A DNA stretch of 64,000 nt from NCBI RefSeq assembly GCF_027912675.1, contig NZ_CP115757.1, positions 2,108,001 through 2,172,000 of the forward strand, given 5' to 3'. The number at the start of each line of letters is the position of its first letter. Positions within the stretch are counted from its first letter, which is position 1. A program made the translations under genes and the position numbers. Of the stretch, positions 24,302-33,147 are shown piece by piece. The stretch is from Paracoccus sp. SCSIO 75233. GTDB taxonomy: Bacteria; Pseudomonadota; Alphaproteobacteria; Rhodobacterales; Rhodobacteraceae. The notes below the pieces were generated by a model. That model was given only the letters and a program-made list of their open reading frames with translations, searched no databases and was not told where the DNA came from.

Positions 24302-26488
24302 ATGACCGACTTTACCATGAGCAAGGACGCCGACGGCGTCGCCACCATCACCTGGGACGTTCCGAACAAATCCATGAACGTCCTCTCCTGGGAGGGCGCA
24401 AGCCAACTCGGCGCGCTGGTTGACGAAGCCCTGGCCGACGATTCGGTGAAGGGCATCATCATCACCAGCGGCAAGCCGGATTTCGCTGGCGGGATGGACC
24501 TGAACGTCATCGCAGGGCTGAAAGACACTGGCGGCGCGCAAAGCGTGTTCGACGGCGTGATGGACCTCCACCACCTGCTGCGCAAGATCGAGCGGGCGGG
24601 GATGGACCCCAAAACGCTGAAGGGCGGCAAGCCTATCGTCACGGTGCTGCCGGGAACCGGGCTTGGCATCGGGCTGGAACTGCCGCTTGCCACGCACCGC
24701 ATCTTCGCCGCCGACAACCCTAAGGCCAAGATCGGCCTTCCCGAGATCAAGGTCGGCATTTTCCCCGGCGCGGGCGGGACCACACGCCTCGTTCGCAAGA
24801 TGGGCGCGATGGCGGCTGCACCACTGCTGCTGGAAGGCAAGCTGAACGATCCTCGGAAGGCCAAGGCCGCCGGCGTGATCGACGAGGTCGCCGAAGACCC
24901 GATGGCCGCCGCGAAAGAGTGGGTGCTGAACGCAACCGATGCCGACATCGTCAAGCCTTGGGATCAGAAGGGCTATAAGATGCCGGGTGGCGAGCCTTAT
25001 CACCCCGCAGGCTTCATGACCTTTGTCGGCGCAAACGCGATGGTGCATGGCAAGACGCTGGGGGTCTATCCAGCCGCCAAGGCGCTGCTGTCGGCAGTGT
25101 ATGAAGGCGCAATGGTCCCGTTCGATCAGGCTTTGCGGATCGAGGCCCGCTGGTTCACCAAAGTGATGATGAACCCGTCCTCCTCCGCCATGATCCGCAG
25201 CCTGTTCATCAACAAGGGTGCGCTGGAAAAAGGCGCGAACCGGCCCGATCTGCCGGACGAGAAGGTCAAAAAGGTCGGCGTCCTTGGTGCGGGCATGATG
25301 GGGGCGGGCATTGCATATGTCAGCGCCAATGCCGGGATCGAGGTGGTGCTGATCGACGCCAAGCAGGAATCCGCGGATAAGGGCAAGGCCTATTCCGAAG
25401 GCATTCTCGACAAGGGTATCAGCCGCAAGAAGGTCACCGAAGAGAAGAAGGCGGAGGTTCTGGGCCGCATCAACGCCACGACGGATTACGCCGCCCTTGA
25501 GGGCTGCGACCTGATCGTCGAGGCCGTTTTCGAAGACCCCGGCGTCAAGGCAGAGGTGACAAAACAGGCCGAGGCGGTCATTCCGCAAGACGCAATCTTC
25601 GCGACCAACACGTCGACCCTGCCAATCACCGAACTGGCAAAGGCCAGCCAGCGGCCCGAGCAGTTCATCGGCATCCATTTCTTCAGCCCTGTCGACAAGA
25701 TGATGCTGGTCGAAATCATCAAGGGCAAGGAAACGGGTGACCGCGCCGTGGCCAAGGCGCTCGATTTCGTGCGCCAGATCCGCAAGACGCCGATTGTGGT
25801 GAACGATGCCCGCTTCTTCTACGCGAATCGCTGCATCATCCCTTATCTCAACGAAGGGATGCGGATGCTGTCCGAGGGTGTAAACCCGACGCTGATCGAG
25901 AACGCGGCCAAGATGATGGGCATGCCGCTGGGTCCGCTGCAATTGCTGGACGAAACCTCGATCGACCTCGGCGTCAAGATCGCCAAAGCAACGAAGGCCG
26001 CAATGGGCGATGCCTATCCTGACGGTGTGGTCGATGAGGTGCTGTTCTGGATGGCCGATCAGGGTCGCATGGGCCGCAAGGCAAACGCCGGGTTCTACGC
26101 CTATGACGAAAAGGGCAAGCGTCAGGGCCTTTGGGACGGGCTGGATGCGAAATTCCCCGAGGCGGATGAGCAGCCGGAACTGACCGAGGTTCAGCACCGG
26201 CTTATGTTCATCCAGACCTTGGAGGCAGTGCGTGCACTGGAAGAGGGCGTGCTGGAGGATATTCGCGAAGGCGATGTCGGCGCGATCCTCGGCTGGGGCT
26301 TCGCACCGTGGTCCGGCGGTCCGTTCTCATGGTTCGACATGCTGGGTGCGGCCCGCGCGGTCGAGATATGCGACGCTTTGACCGCCGATCACGGCGAACG
26401 GTTCAAGGCACCCGCCTTGCTGCGCGAAATGGCCGAGAAGGACCAGAGCTTCTATGGCCGCTTTGCGGCGCAGAAAAAAGCTGCCTGA
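24302..26488 (+). CDS. fadJ: fused enoyl-CoA hydratase / 3-hydroxyacyl-CoA dehydrogenase
   Basis: Bifunctional beta-oxidation subunit of 728 residues. The N-terminal crotonase domain has the oxyanion segment FAGGMDLN and LPEIKVGIFPGAGGTTRL, which carries the catalytic acid. The Rossmann domain starts with VGVLGAGMMGAGIAY (about 322) and includes HFFSPVDKMMLVEI and the C-terminal 3HCDH repeats with FYANRCIIPYLNEGM. It forms the complex with the thiolase encoded just upstream. A terminator follows its stop codon and closes the cluster. Confidence 0.96.
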   Translation: MTDFTMSKDADGVATITWDVPNKSMNVLSWEGASQLGALVDEALADDSVKGIIITSGKPDFAGGMDLNVIAGLKDTGGAQSVFDGVMDLHHLLRKIERAGMDPKTLKGGKPIVTVLPGTGLGIGLELPLATHRIFAADNPKAKIGLPEIKVGIFPGAGGTTRLVRKMGAMAAAPLLLEGKLNDPRKAKAAGVIDEVAEDPMAAAKEWVLNATDADIVKPWDQKGYKMPGGEPYHPAGFMTFVGANAMVHGKTLGVYPAAKALLSAVYEGAMVPFDQALRIEARWFTKVMMNPSSSAMIRSLFINKGALEKGANRPDLPDEKVKKVGVLGAGMMGAGIAYVSANAGIEVVLIDAKQESADKGKAYSEGILDKGISRKKVTEEKKAEVLGRINATTDYAALEGCDLIVEAVFEDPGVKAEVTKQAEAVIPQDAIFATNTSTLPITELAKASQRPEQFIGIHFFSPVDKMMLVEIIKGKETGDRAVAKALDFVRQIRKTPIVVNDARFFYANRCIIPYLNEGMRMLSEGVNPTLIENAAKMMGMPLGPLQLLDETSIDLGVKIAKATKAAMGDAYPDGVVDEVLFWMADQGRMGRKANAGFYAYDEKGKRQGLWDGLDAKFPEADEQPELTEVQHRLMFIQTLEAVRALEEGVLEDIREGDVGAILGWGFAPWSGGPFSWFDMLGAARAVEICDALTADHGERFKAPALLREMAEKDQSFYGRFAAQKKAA

Positions 26489-26509
26489 TCCGTCTAAATC
26501 AAGCAGTTC

Positions 26510-26541
26510 AGCGGGGGCCAACTGGTCCCCGCTTACTTTTT
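26510..26541 (+). terminator. intrinsic terminator of the beta-oxidation cluster
   Basis: AGCGGGG (26510-26516) and CCCCGCT (26527-26533) pair, and the inside can extend the stem to 11 pairs. TACTTTTTC follows. Confidence 0.8.
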
Positions 26542-26789
26542 CGGGCCTTTGATATCATCTTCACGCAGATTTGTTGTGCTGCCAAAATCGTGATGCAGTT
26601 GGCCGGAAGCCGCCACCCCCACAGCGCCTCGCCTGACGATCAAGGTAAACGCGATGCGGCATCGCCGCGTGCTGCGTTGTTGTGAAGCCGCAATTGGCGG
26701 AACTTTCGACCTTGTATGCTGTTGATCCGTCGTGAGTTTGCCCTATTCTGCGCCGCAACAGACCGCGCCCCACGCGAGGAAGAAAGAAC
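26542..26789. other. intergenic stretch before the telA operon
   Basis: About 250 bases between the fadJ terminator and telA hold no convincing gene. They must contain the promoter of the telA operon. I see no clear -35/-10 pair; TTGATC with CCTATTCT near 26722-26750 is only a weak candidate. GAGGAAGAAAG forms the ribosome-binding site. Confidence 0.5.
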
Positions 26790-27974
26790 ATGACAACCCA
26801 GACACAACGTGCCGCCGCCGAAACGCAGACCAAGGTTGAGGAGGTGACAGCCGTGGTTCTGCCGGAGCCTCAGGCCGATCTGGTCCCGCTCGATTCCGCG
26901 CCTGCTCCCGTTGCGGACGAAATTCGCCGCCGGATGAACGAAATCAACCTGCGCGATTCCGGTTCCATCGTGAATTTCGGCAGCGGCGCACAAACCGAGT
27001 TGCAAGAGATCAGCCAGCAGATGCTTGCGGACGTGAAGAACAAGGATGTCGGTCCGGCCGGCGAATCCTTGCGCAGCATCGTCACCACGATCCGCGGCTT
27101 CTCGGTCAGCGAGCTTGACGTTCGGCGCGAGCGGAGTTGGTGGGAAAAGCTGCTGGGCCGCTCCGCACCTTTCGCGCGCTTCGTCTCGAATTATGAAGAC
27201 GTTCAGGGCCAGATCGACAAGATCACCGAAAACCTGATGAACCACGAGCATCAGTTGCTCAAGGACATCAAATCTCTCGATCTGCTCTACGAGCGGACGC
27301 TGAACTTCTACGATGAACTCGCCCTTTATATTGCAGCGGGCGAAGCGAAGCTTCGTGAGCTTGACGAGGACGTGATACCGGCCAAGGAAGCGGAGGTGCA
27401 GGCCAGCCCCTCTGACGGGCAGGTCATGGAGGCGCAGGAACTGCGCGACCTGCGCACGATGCGCGACGATCTGGAACGCCGGGTTCACGACCTCAAGCTG
27501 ACCCGTCAGGTGACGATGCAATCGCTGCCGTCGATCCGGCTGGTGCAGGAAAACGACAAATCGCTGGTCACGAAGATCAATTCGACCTTGGTCAACACCG
27601 TGCCGCTCTGGGAAACCCAGCTTGCGCAGGCCGTGACGATCCAGCGCTCGACCGAGGCCGCAGGGGCAGTGAAGGACGCGACCGACCTGACCAATGAACT
27701 CCTGACCTCGAACGCAGCCAATCTGCGCGAGGCCAACGCCAAGGTCCGCACCGAAATGGAGCGCGGCGTTTTCGACATCGAATCGGTTCGCACCGCGAAT
27801 GCCGAGTTGATCGCCACCATCGAGGACAGCCTGCGCATTGCCGATGAGGGCAAAGCCCGCCGCGCCGCTGCGGAAGAGGAACTGGTGCAGATGGAAGATG
27901 AGCTGCGCCGTACACTCTCCGCTTCCCGTGCAAGGCAAAACCAGGTCACTGATCAGGCGGCCCCGCAGACGTGA
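26790..27974 (+). CDS. TelA-family protein (toxic anion resistance)
   Basis: A 394-residue, highly helical, charged cytosolic protein of the TelA family (PF05816), named from tellurite resistance plasmids; B. subtilis YceH is a homologue in an envelope-stress operon. Visible family features: SLRSIVTTIRGFSVSELDV, WWEKLLGRSAPFARF, an internal coiled coil (LLKDIKSLDLLYERTLNFYDEL) and QSLPSIRLVQENDKSLVTKIN. No enzymatic motif is known. It heads an operon with a DUF2927 lipoprotein, an SPFH protein and a zinc-ribbon membrane protein, which points to membrane or ion stress rather than tellurite specifically. Confidence 0.9.
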   Translation: MTTQTQRAAAETQTKVEEVTAVVLPEPQADLVPLDSAPAPVADEIRRRMNEINLRDSGSIVNFGSGAQTELQEISQQMLADVKNKDVGPAGESLRSIVTTIRGFSVSELDVRRERSWWEKLLGRSAPFARFVSNYEDVQGQIDKITENLMNHEHQLLKDIKSLDLLYERTLNFYDELALYIAAGEAKLRELDEDVIPAKEAEVQASPSDGQVMEAQELRDLRTMRDDLERRVHDLKLTRQVTMQSLPSIRLVQENDKSLVTKINSTLVNTVPLWETQLAQAVTIQRSTEAAGAVKDATDLTNELLTSNAANLREANAKVRTEMERGVFDIESVRTANAELIATIEDSLRIADEGKARRAAAEEELVQMEDELRRTLSASRARQNQVTDQAAPQT

Positions 27975-29041
27975 TGCGTTCACCAGCCCCGACCGGACAC
28001 GGCTTTCCACGGCTGTTTCGGTCGGGGTCTGCCGTGTTTGCAGCGATGCTCGCCCTGTCGGCCTGTAACAACGCGCCGACAGAACAGCCGTCACCTCCGC
28101 CGCCCCCCGCGCCGGTGGCGGAACCTCAACCCGTCATCGTCAACCCACCTCCGCCCCGCCCCAATTCAGCCCTTCGCGCGGCGAGGGCGGAGCGGGCCGA
28201 ACAGGAGGCGCGCGCCGCACAGCGTGCCGCGAATACCGAAACCAGCCGTACCATGCATGGCTATTTCGAAGGCGTCGAGGACATGCTCGTCGCGCGCAGC
28301 CAGCTTCGCCGCGATAATGGCGCAGATATTCCGGTAAGCGCCGCCGAACTGACGCGCAATTTCATCGATATCGCGCTTTTCGATGAATATACCCGAAACG
28401 GTGCCGATCTGGTCGCGAAGGCAAGCCCGTCGCGTTTGCGCCGCTGGAACCAACCCGTCAGGATCGCGACCGAATTCGGCGCGTCAGTACCGCCGGCAAC
28501 CCGTACCCGTGACCGCGCGGAGGTGCATAGCTTCGCCGAAAGGCTCACCTCGATCACCGGCCACGACATATCCGTGTCGCCTTCCGGGGGGAATTTCACC
28601 GTATTCTTCCTCAATGAGGATGAGCGCCGAAATATCGGACCACGGCTCGAAGCCGTTGTCCCCGGCATTCCTGCTGCGGATATCGAGGCGATCGAGAACC
28701 TTCCGCCGCAGAATTACTGTACTGTCTTCGCCTATTCTCTGGGGTCGAGCCCGGTCTATACGGAAGCAATTGCGATCATCCGCGCGGAATTGCCGCCCCG
28801 CCTGCGCAATTCCTGCATCCATGAGGAACTGGCGCAAGGTATGGGTCTGGCCAATGACAGCCCGGATGCCCGCCCGTCGATCTTTAACGACGACGAGGAA
28901 TTCGCGCTGCTGACCTATCACGACGAACTCTTGCTGAAGATGCTTTACGACCCACGGCTCCGCCCCGGAATGACAGCCGAGACCGCGACGCCGATTATCC
29001 GCGAGATTGCGGGAGAACTCGTAAAGTCATATGTAAATTGA
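27974..29041 (+). CDS. DUF2927 lipoprotein
   Basis: A 355-residue predicted lipoprotein (lipobox LALSAC, Cys31) with a Pro-rich tether (residues 35-65) and an Ala/Arg/Glu-rich helix, then the DUF2927 domain: ELTRNFIDIALFDEY..., a FAERLTSITGHDISV segment, and SCIHEELAQGMGLANDS, which resembles the HExxH-type zinc-site helix of zincin proteases (HEELAQ, one residue short of canonical). It was chosen to start at 27974, where ATG overlaps the telA TGA by one base (TGATG), rather than at the preceding GTG. Whether it is a peptidase is open. Confidence 0.86.
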   Translation: MRSPAPTGHGFPRLFRSGSAVFAAMLALSACNNAPTEQPSPPPPPAPVAEPQPVIVNPPPPRPNSALRAARAERAEQEARAAQRAANTETSRTMHGYFEGVEDMLVARSQLRRDNGADIPVSAAELTRNFIDIALFDEYTRNGADLVAKASPSRLRRWNQPVRIATEFGASVPPATRTRDRAEVHSFAERLTSITGHDISVSPSGGNFTVFFLNEDERRNIGPRLEAVVPGIPAADIEAIENLPPQNYCTVFAYSLGSSPVYTEAIAIIRAELPPRLRNSCIHEELAQGMGLANDSPDARPSIFNDDEEFALLTYHDELLLKMLYDPRLRPGMTAETATPIIREIAGELVKSYVN

Positions 29042-29120
29042 GCAATAACCAAGTCGTGTCCGGCAGGAACCAGATCACGCGTCCAAGGTTTTGAACCGCA
29101 GATTAACTACGGAGACCCAC

Positions 29121-30263
29121 ATGGCCCTGTTCGACTTTCTCTCGGGTGAGTTCATCGACATCATCGAATGGACCGACGACACCCGCGACACGATGGTCTG
29201 GCGTTTCGAGCGCCGCGGCAACGCGATCAAATACGGCGCGAAGCTGACAGTTCGGGAAGGGCAGGCCGCCGTCTTCGTCCACGAGGGACAGATCGCCGAT
29301 GTGTTCGGGCCGGGTCTGTACATGCTCGAAACCAACAATATGCCGATCCTGACGACGCTTCAGAATTGGGATCACGGCTTCAAATCGCCGTTCAAGTCGG
29401 AAATCTACTTCGTCAACACCACCCGCTTCAACGGGCTGAAATGGGGAACGAAGAACCCGATCATTGCCCGCGACCCGGAATTCGGCCCGGTCCGCATCCG
29501 GGCTTTCGGCACCTACTCGATGCGGGTCACCGATCCCGCGAGGTTCATGTCCGAAATCGTCGGGACGGATGGTGAATTCACCAGCGACGAAATCACCTTC
29601 CAGCTGCGCAATATCATCGTGCAGGAGTTTTCCCGCATGATCGCCTCCTCCGGCATCCCGGTGCTGGATATGGCCGCCAACACCGATCAACTCGGCAAGA
29701 TGGTCGCCAAGGCGATCACCCCCACGATTGCGGGTTACGGCCTGACCATCCCCGAATTCTACATCGAAAACGTCAGCCTGCCCGATGAGGTGGAGGCGAT
29801 GCTGGACAAGCGTACCTCTATGGGGATCATCGGCGACATAGATCGTTTCGGTCAGTACGCGCAGGCGGAGGCGATGCTGAACGCATCGAAGAACACCGGC
29901 GGCGCGGGCGCAGCCCTTGGTGCAGGTCTCGGTGCCGCGATCGGCATGGGAATGGCGGCGCAGCGCGGACCGTGGGGTCAGATCCCCGCACAACCGCAGC
30001 AGCCTTCGCCGCAATTGCAAAACGCGGCGCTGCCGCCTCCCCTGCCCGCTCCGGCCAGCGAAAAACTGTGGCATGTCGCGCTGAACGGCGAAGCAGACGG
30101 CCCGTTCGGCAGGGGCGATATCGGGCGAATGGTCAAAGAGGGACAGTTTACCCGTGAGACCTTGGTTTGGACCGCCGGTCAGGATGGCTGGAAGCCCGCC
30201 GACGAGGTGGACGAGTTGGCCCAGCTCTTCACAATCGCGCCGCCGCCGCTGCCGAAATCCTGA
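29121..30263 (+). CDS. SPFH/Band 7 protein with C-terminal GYF_2 domain
   Basis: A 380-residue protein. The SPFH domain of the YdjI/virion-core-like class occupies about residues 1-250 (IIEWTDDTRDTMVWRFE, GQAAVFVHEG, RFNGLKWGTKNPI, VRAFGTYSMRV-type repeats). A Gly/Ala hydrophobic stretch (TGGAGAALGAGLGAAIGMGM) follows, then a Pro/Gln linker and a GYF_2 domain (WHVALNGEADGPFGRGDI, WTAGQDGWKPADEV). GGAGA before the ATG at 29121 fixes the start. SPFH proteins of this class organise membrane microdomains; in B. subtilis YdjI recruits a zinc-ribbon protein and a PspA homologue, and the next gene here encodes a zinc-ribbon protein. Confidence 0.9.
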   Translation: MALFDFLSGEFIDIIEWTDDTRDTMVWRFERRGNAIKYGAKLTVREGQAAVFVHEGQIADVFGPGLYMLETNNMPILTTLQNWDHGFKSPFKSEIYFVNTTRFNGLKWGTKNPIIARDPEFGPVRIRAFGTYSMRVTDPARFMSEIVGTDGEFTSDEITFQLRNIIVQEFSRMIASSGIPVLDMAANTDQLGKMVAKAITPTIAGYGLTIPEFYIENVSLPDEVEAMLDKRTSMGIIGDIDRFGQYAQAEAMLNASKNTGGAGAALGAGLGAAIGMGMAAQRGPWGQIPAQPQQPSPQLQNAALPPPLPAPASEKLWHVALNGEADGPFGRGDIGRMVKEGQFTRETLVWTAGQDGWKPADEVDELAQLFTIAPPPLPKS

Positions 30264-30276
30264 TCTCCCCGCCACC

Positions 30277-30299
30277 GGGCGTGGTGATCGCCCACGCCC
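30277..30299 (+). other. intercistronic stem-loop between SPFH and zinc-ribbon genes
   Basis: GGGCGTGG and CCACGCCC form an 8-bp stem with a 7-nt loop, 13 bases after the SPFH stop codon, without a U-tract. It may set the ratio between the two products. Confidence 0.45.
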
Positions 30300-30317
30300 C
30301 TGACGCCGGATAATCCC

Positions 30318-31583
30318 ATGCCCACACCACCCAGCGAGTTTCGCTATCCATGTGAGCAATGCGGGGCGAGCCTGACCTTTTCGCCCGGTGAACAGTCACT
30401 GAAATGCCCCTATTGCGGGCATAGCCAGCAGATCGGACCGGGTGCCGCCCGCGCACCCGCCCGATCCAAACGCGAAGGTGCCGACGGGGACCGCGAATTG
30501 CTTCGCGACCCGGCAACGGGCCGGGCGCTGCAATGGGATGCGGGCCGGAAGGTGCCGCAACTCAGCGAGGTGCCGCTGGAATCCGGGCTGCGCCTCGACG
30601 CAAGCAGCGATCTCACGCAGGAGATGCGGATGCTCTCCTGCCCCAATTGCGGGGCGAAGTTTGATCTGTCGAGCGATCAGCACGCCACGAAATGCCCCTT
30701 CTGCGCCACCCCGGTCGCCACCGACACCGGGTCGACGCGGCAGATCAAGCCACAGGGCATCGTGCCATTCGTGGTAACGGAGGATCAGGCGCGCGCCGCC
30801 CTTGATGACTGGCTGGGCCGGTTGTGGTTTGCGCCGTCCGGGCTGGTGGAATACGCGCGGAAGGGTCGGCGCATGGCCGGGGTCTATTCGCCGTTCTGGA
30901 CCTTCGATGCAGAAACCGCGTCAGAATATACCGGCGCACGGGGCGACTGGTACTACGAAACCCGCTGGGTCACACAGGTGGTCGACGGCAAACAACGACG
31001 TGTGCAGCAGCAGGTCCGCAAAACCCGCTGGACCAGCGTGCGAGGCCGCGTCGGTCGGGCGTTCAACGATGTTCTGGTGTTGGCCTCAACCGCCCTTCCC
31101 CGCCGTATCACCGACGCGCTGACGCCGTGGGATTTGTCCCATCTGCGCCCCTATAACACGCAGTATCTTCAAGGGTTCGAGGCAGAGGGCTACACCATCC
31201 CGCTTGCTGACGGGCATGATGTCGCACGGCAAGAGATGGCAGCCGTCATCGCAATGGATGTTCGCCGCGATATCGGCGGTGATGAACAACGCATCAACCA
31301 GCTGAGGACGGCGCATTCGAACGAGACATTCAAGCATATTCTGCTGCCCGTCTGGTCGGCGGCCTATAAATATAACGGCAAATCCTTCCGCTTCGTGGTG
31401 AACGGGCAATCGGGCCGTGTGCAGGGCGAACGCCCGTGGTCGGTCTGGAAGATTTCCGCCGCGATCATCGCCGCGCTGATCGCACTGGCCATTTTCCTGT
31501 ATGTCGCGCAGGAGTCGGGATATATCGAATTTAGCGCCAACGGGTTTTCGGCGGATAGCGGGTATACTATCCAAGGATATTAA
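30318..31583 (+). CDS. double zinc-ribbon membrane protein (YdjG-like)
   Basis: A 421-residue protein with two TFIIB-like zinc ribbons: Cys12/15/30/33 (YPCEQCG...CPYCG) and Cys108/111/126/129 (SCPNCG...CPFC). A central domain with many aromatic residues follows (YSPFWTFDAETASEYTG, TRWTSVRGRV), and one membrane helix near 383-399 (IIAALIALAIFLYVA) puts the bulk in the cytoplasm. Proteins of this type pair with SPFH proteins. It is neither a helicase nor a transcription factor by sequence; the zinc-ribbon name is structural only. The sugar kinase gene starts 18 bases later and may be co-transcribed. Confidence 0.88.
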   Translation: MPTPPSEFRYPCEQCGASLTFSPGEQSLKCPYCGHSQQIGPGAARAPARSKREGADGDRELLRDPATGRALQWDAGRKVPQLSEVPLESGLRLDASSDLTQEMRMLSCPNCGAKFDLSSDQHATKCPFCATPVATDTGSTRQIKPQGIVPFVVTEDQARAALDDWLGRLWFAPSGLVEYARKGRRMAGVYSPFWTFDAETASEYTGARGDWYYETRWVTQVVDGKQRRVQQQVRKTRWTSVRGRVGRAFNDVLVLASTALPRRITDALTPWDLSHLRPYNTQYLQGFEAEGYTIPLADGHDVARQEMAAVIAMDVRRDIGGDEQRINQLRTAHSNETFKHILLPVWSAAYKYNGKSFRFVVNGQSGRVQGERPWSVWKISAAIIAALIALAIFLYVAQESGYIEFSANGFSADSGYTIQGY

Positions 31584-31601
31584 CCTGGGAGGAGGCGGCA
31601 G

Positions 31602-32510
31602 ATGATCCTGTGCTGCGGTGAATCGCTGATTGACATGGTGCCCGAGGATGGGGCGTTTCTGCCCCTGCCCGGCGGGTCGGTCTATAATACCGCCGTCGCG
31701 CTCGGGCGGCTCGGTGCGAAGCCCGGCTATCTCTGGCCGCTCTCGAACGATGATTTCGGAACGGCGCTGCGTGGCCCGCTGGAGCAAGCGGATGTTGATA
31801 TGTCGCTCTGCCCTTCGGTTGATCGCCCGACGACGCTCGCCTTTGTCTTCCTCACAGACGGCCATGCCAGCTACAGCTTTTACGACGAAGGCACGGCAGG
31901 CCGCATGTTCGATCCGGCCGAAATTCCCGCCCTGCCGGATAATGTCGAGGCTCTGTTCATCGGCGGGATCAGCCTGATCCAAGAGCCTTGCGGAGCGACG
32001 GTCGAGGAACTCGCCCGCCGAGCAGCCGAAAATGGCGCGGTCCTGATGATGGATCTAAATATCCGGCCCAGCCTGATCCATGATGATCGCAGCACCCGCA
32101 ACCGATTGGAGGGGCTGATGCGTATCGCGGACATCGTTAAGATCTCCGATGAAGATGCGGCGTGGCTTTTCCCTGACCATGCGCCTGCCGACACGGCGGC
32201 GCAACTGCTCGACCTCGGGCCCAAGCTGATCCTTCGCACCCACGGTTCCGAGGGGGCGACAGCGATACACCGGAATATAACGGTGAATCGTCCGGCGGAT
32301 CGGGTCAAGGTGGCGGATACGATCGGGGCGGGCGACACCTTCAATGCGGGGTTCCTGACCGCCCTTTCAGAGGAAGGGGCGCTGACGAAAGACGCGCTGG
32401 AGTATATCGGTAAAGAGACGCTGCGAACCGCCCTTGATCTGGCGGCGCAGGCGGCAGCCGTCACAGTGTCCCGTCCCGGTGCCAATCCGCCTTGGCGCGG
32501 TGAATTGTAA
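31602..32510 (+). CDS. PfkB-family sugar kinase, probably fructokinase
   Basis: A 302-residue ribokinase-fold enzyme with the N-terminal GGSVYNTAVALGRLGA motif and the C-terminal ATP-site/catalytic signature DTIGAGDTFNAGF, where the second Asp is the base. It transfers phosphate from ATP to a sugar; the CCGESLIDMVP start is that of bacterial fructokinases. No sugar transporter lies near it, so the substrate is inference. GGGAGGAGG precedes the ATG. Confidence 0.9.
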   Translation: MILCCGESLIDMVPEDGAFLPLPGGSVYNTAVALGRLGAKPGYLWPLSNDDFGTALRGPLEQADVDMSLCPSVDRPTTLAFVFLTDGHASYSFYDEGTAGRMFDPAEIPALPDNVEALFIGGISLIQEPCGATVEELARRAAENGAVLMMDLNIRPSLIHDDRSTRNRLEGLMRIADIVKISDEDAAWLFPDHAPADTAAQLLDLGPKLILRTHGSEGATAIHRNITVNRPADRVKVADTIGAGDTFNAGFLTALSEEGALTKDALEYIGKETLRTALDLAAQAAAVTVSRPGANPPWRGEL

Positions 32511-32528
32511 ACCCGCATCATCCGTCAC

Positions 32529-32554
32529 GAAAAAAGCCGCCCCGAGGGGGCGGC
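32529..32554 (-). terminator. intrinsic terminator of the DUF6280 gene
   Basis: GCCGCCCC and GGGGCGGC form an 8-bp stem around GAG, and the minus strand then runs into a T-tract (AAAAAAA at 32529-32535 on the plus strand). It lies between convergent genes and terminates mainly the minus-strand gene. Confidence 0.88.
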
Positions 32555-32605
32555 ATCATCTCAAGCAGACCAATCCGAAAAATGCCGGTTGGCGTAGGAT
32601 GTCGC

Positions 32606-32926
32606 TTACGCGGCTTCCGCATCCTCGGCGGCCTGACGCCGCTCGCTTTCCTCGCGCGAAAGCGCGACGGAGGTCCGAACGCCCTTGGAAACAAATTCCA
32701 TCAGCCCTTTGACCACGCGCTCATTCGGGTCGATACCGGCGCAGGAAAGCACCTCGCGACCGTCGCGCGACCGCGCCCAGCGTGCGATCTGTTCCGGACC
32801 GTTGCCATATTTCTTGTCATCTGCAATCGCATCATCCAAAGCCGCCAGAACAACCGCCGCGAATAATTTGCGCGCGCGCTGGCCTTGTTCAAAATTGAAT
32901 GCCGAACCGTCGACAAAATCCTGCAT
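32606..32926 (-). CDS. DUF6280 family protein
   Basis: A 106-residue protein typical of Rhodobacterales: MQDFVDGSAFNFEQGQRARKL, then a helical region and AGIDPNERVVKGLMEFVSKG. Function is unknown. An AGGACGG ribosome-binding site precedes the ATG at 32926; an ATG ten codons earlier is less likely. It has no signal peptide or membrane segment and ends in an Ala/Glu-rich tail. It is transcribed alone, with its own strong terminator. Confidence 0.85.
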   Translation of the reverse strand: MQDFVDGSAFNFEQGQRARKLFAAVVLAALDDAIADDKKYGNGPEQIARWARSRDGREVLSCAGIDPNERVVKGLMEFVSKGVRTSVALSREESERRQAAEDAEAA

Positions 32927-33147
32927 CTTTACCGTCCTGACCAAATATGTTTCCATCCGCCCGCTGGGACGTTTGCCTGGGCTTGATTCTTCGGTGGTTG
33001 AACCGTTTACCGCAACCGAGCACCGATTCGGTATAACGCTAACGTCATGTCTGCCATGCACCAGCGGCATGGCTATCCAATAAATTTACCGTCACCATGT
33101 ATCACAAACACAGCAAACCCCGCTGGAGTTTCCGTATAGATGTGCTT

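Noticed and set aside
24149..26197. 682-residue open frame antisense to fadA-fadJ
   Set aside because: Long antisense frames are normal in GC-rich coding DNA. The plus-strand genes have complete family motifs; this frame has none. The same applies to 19906-21657 and 55945-58389.
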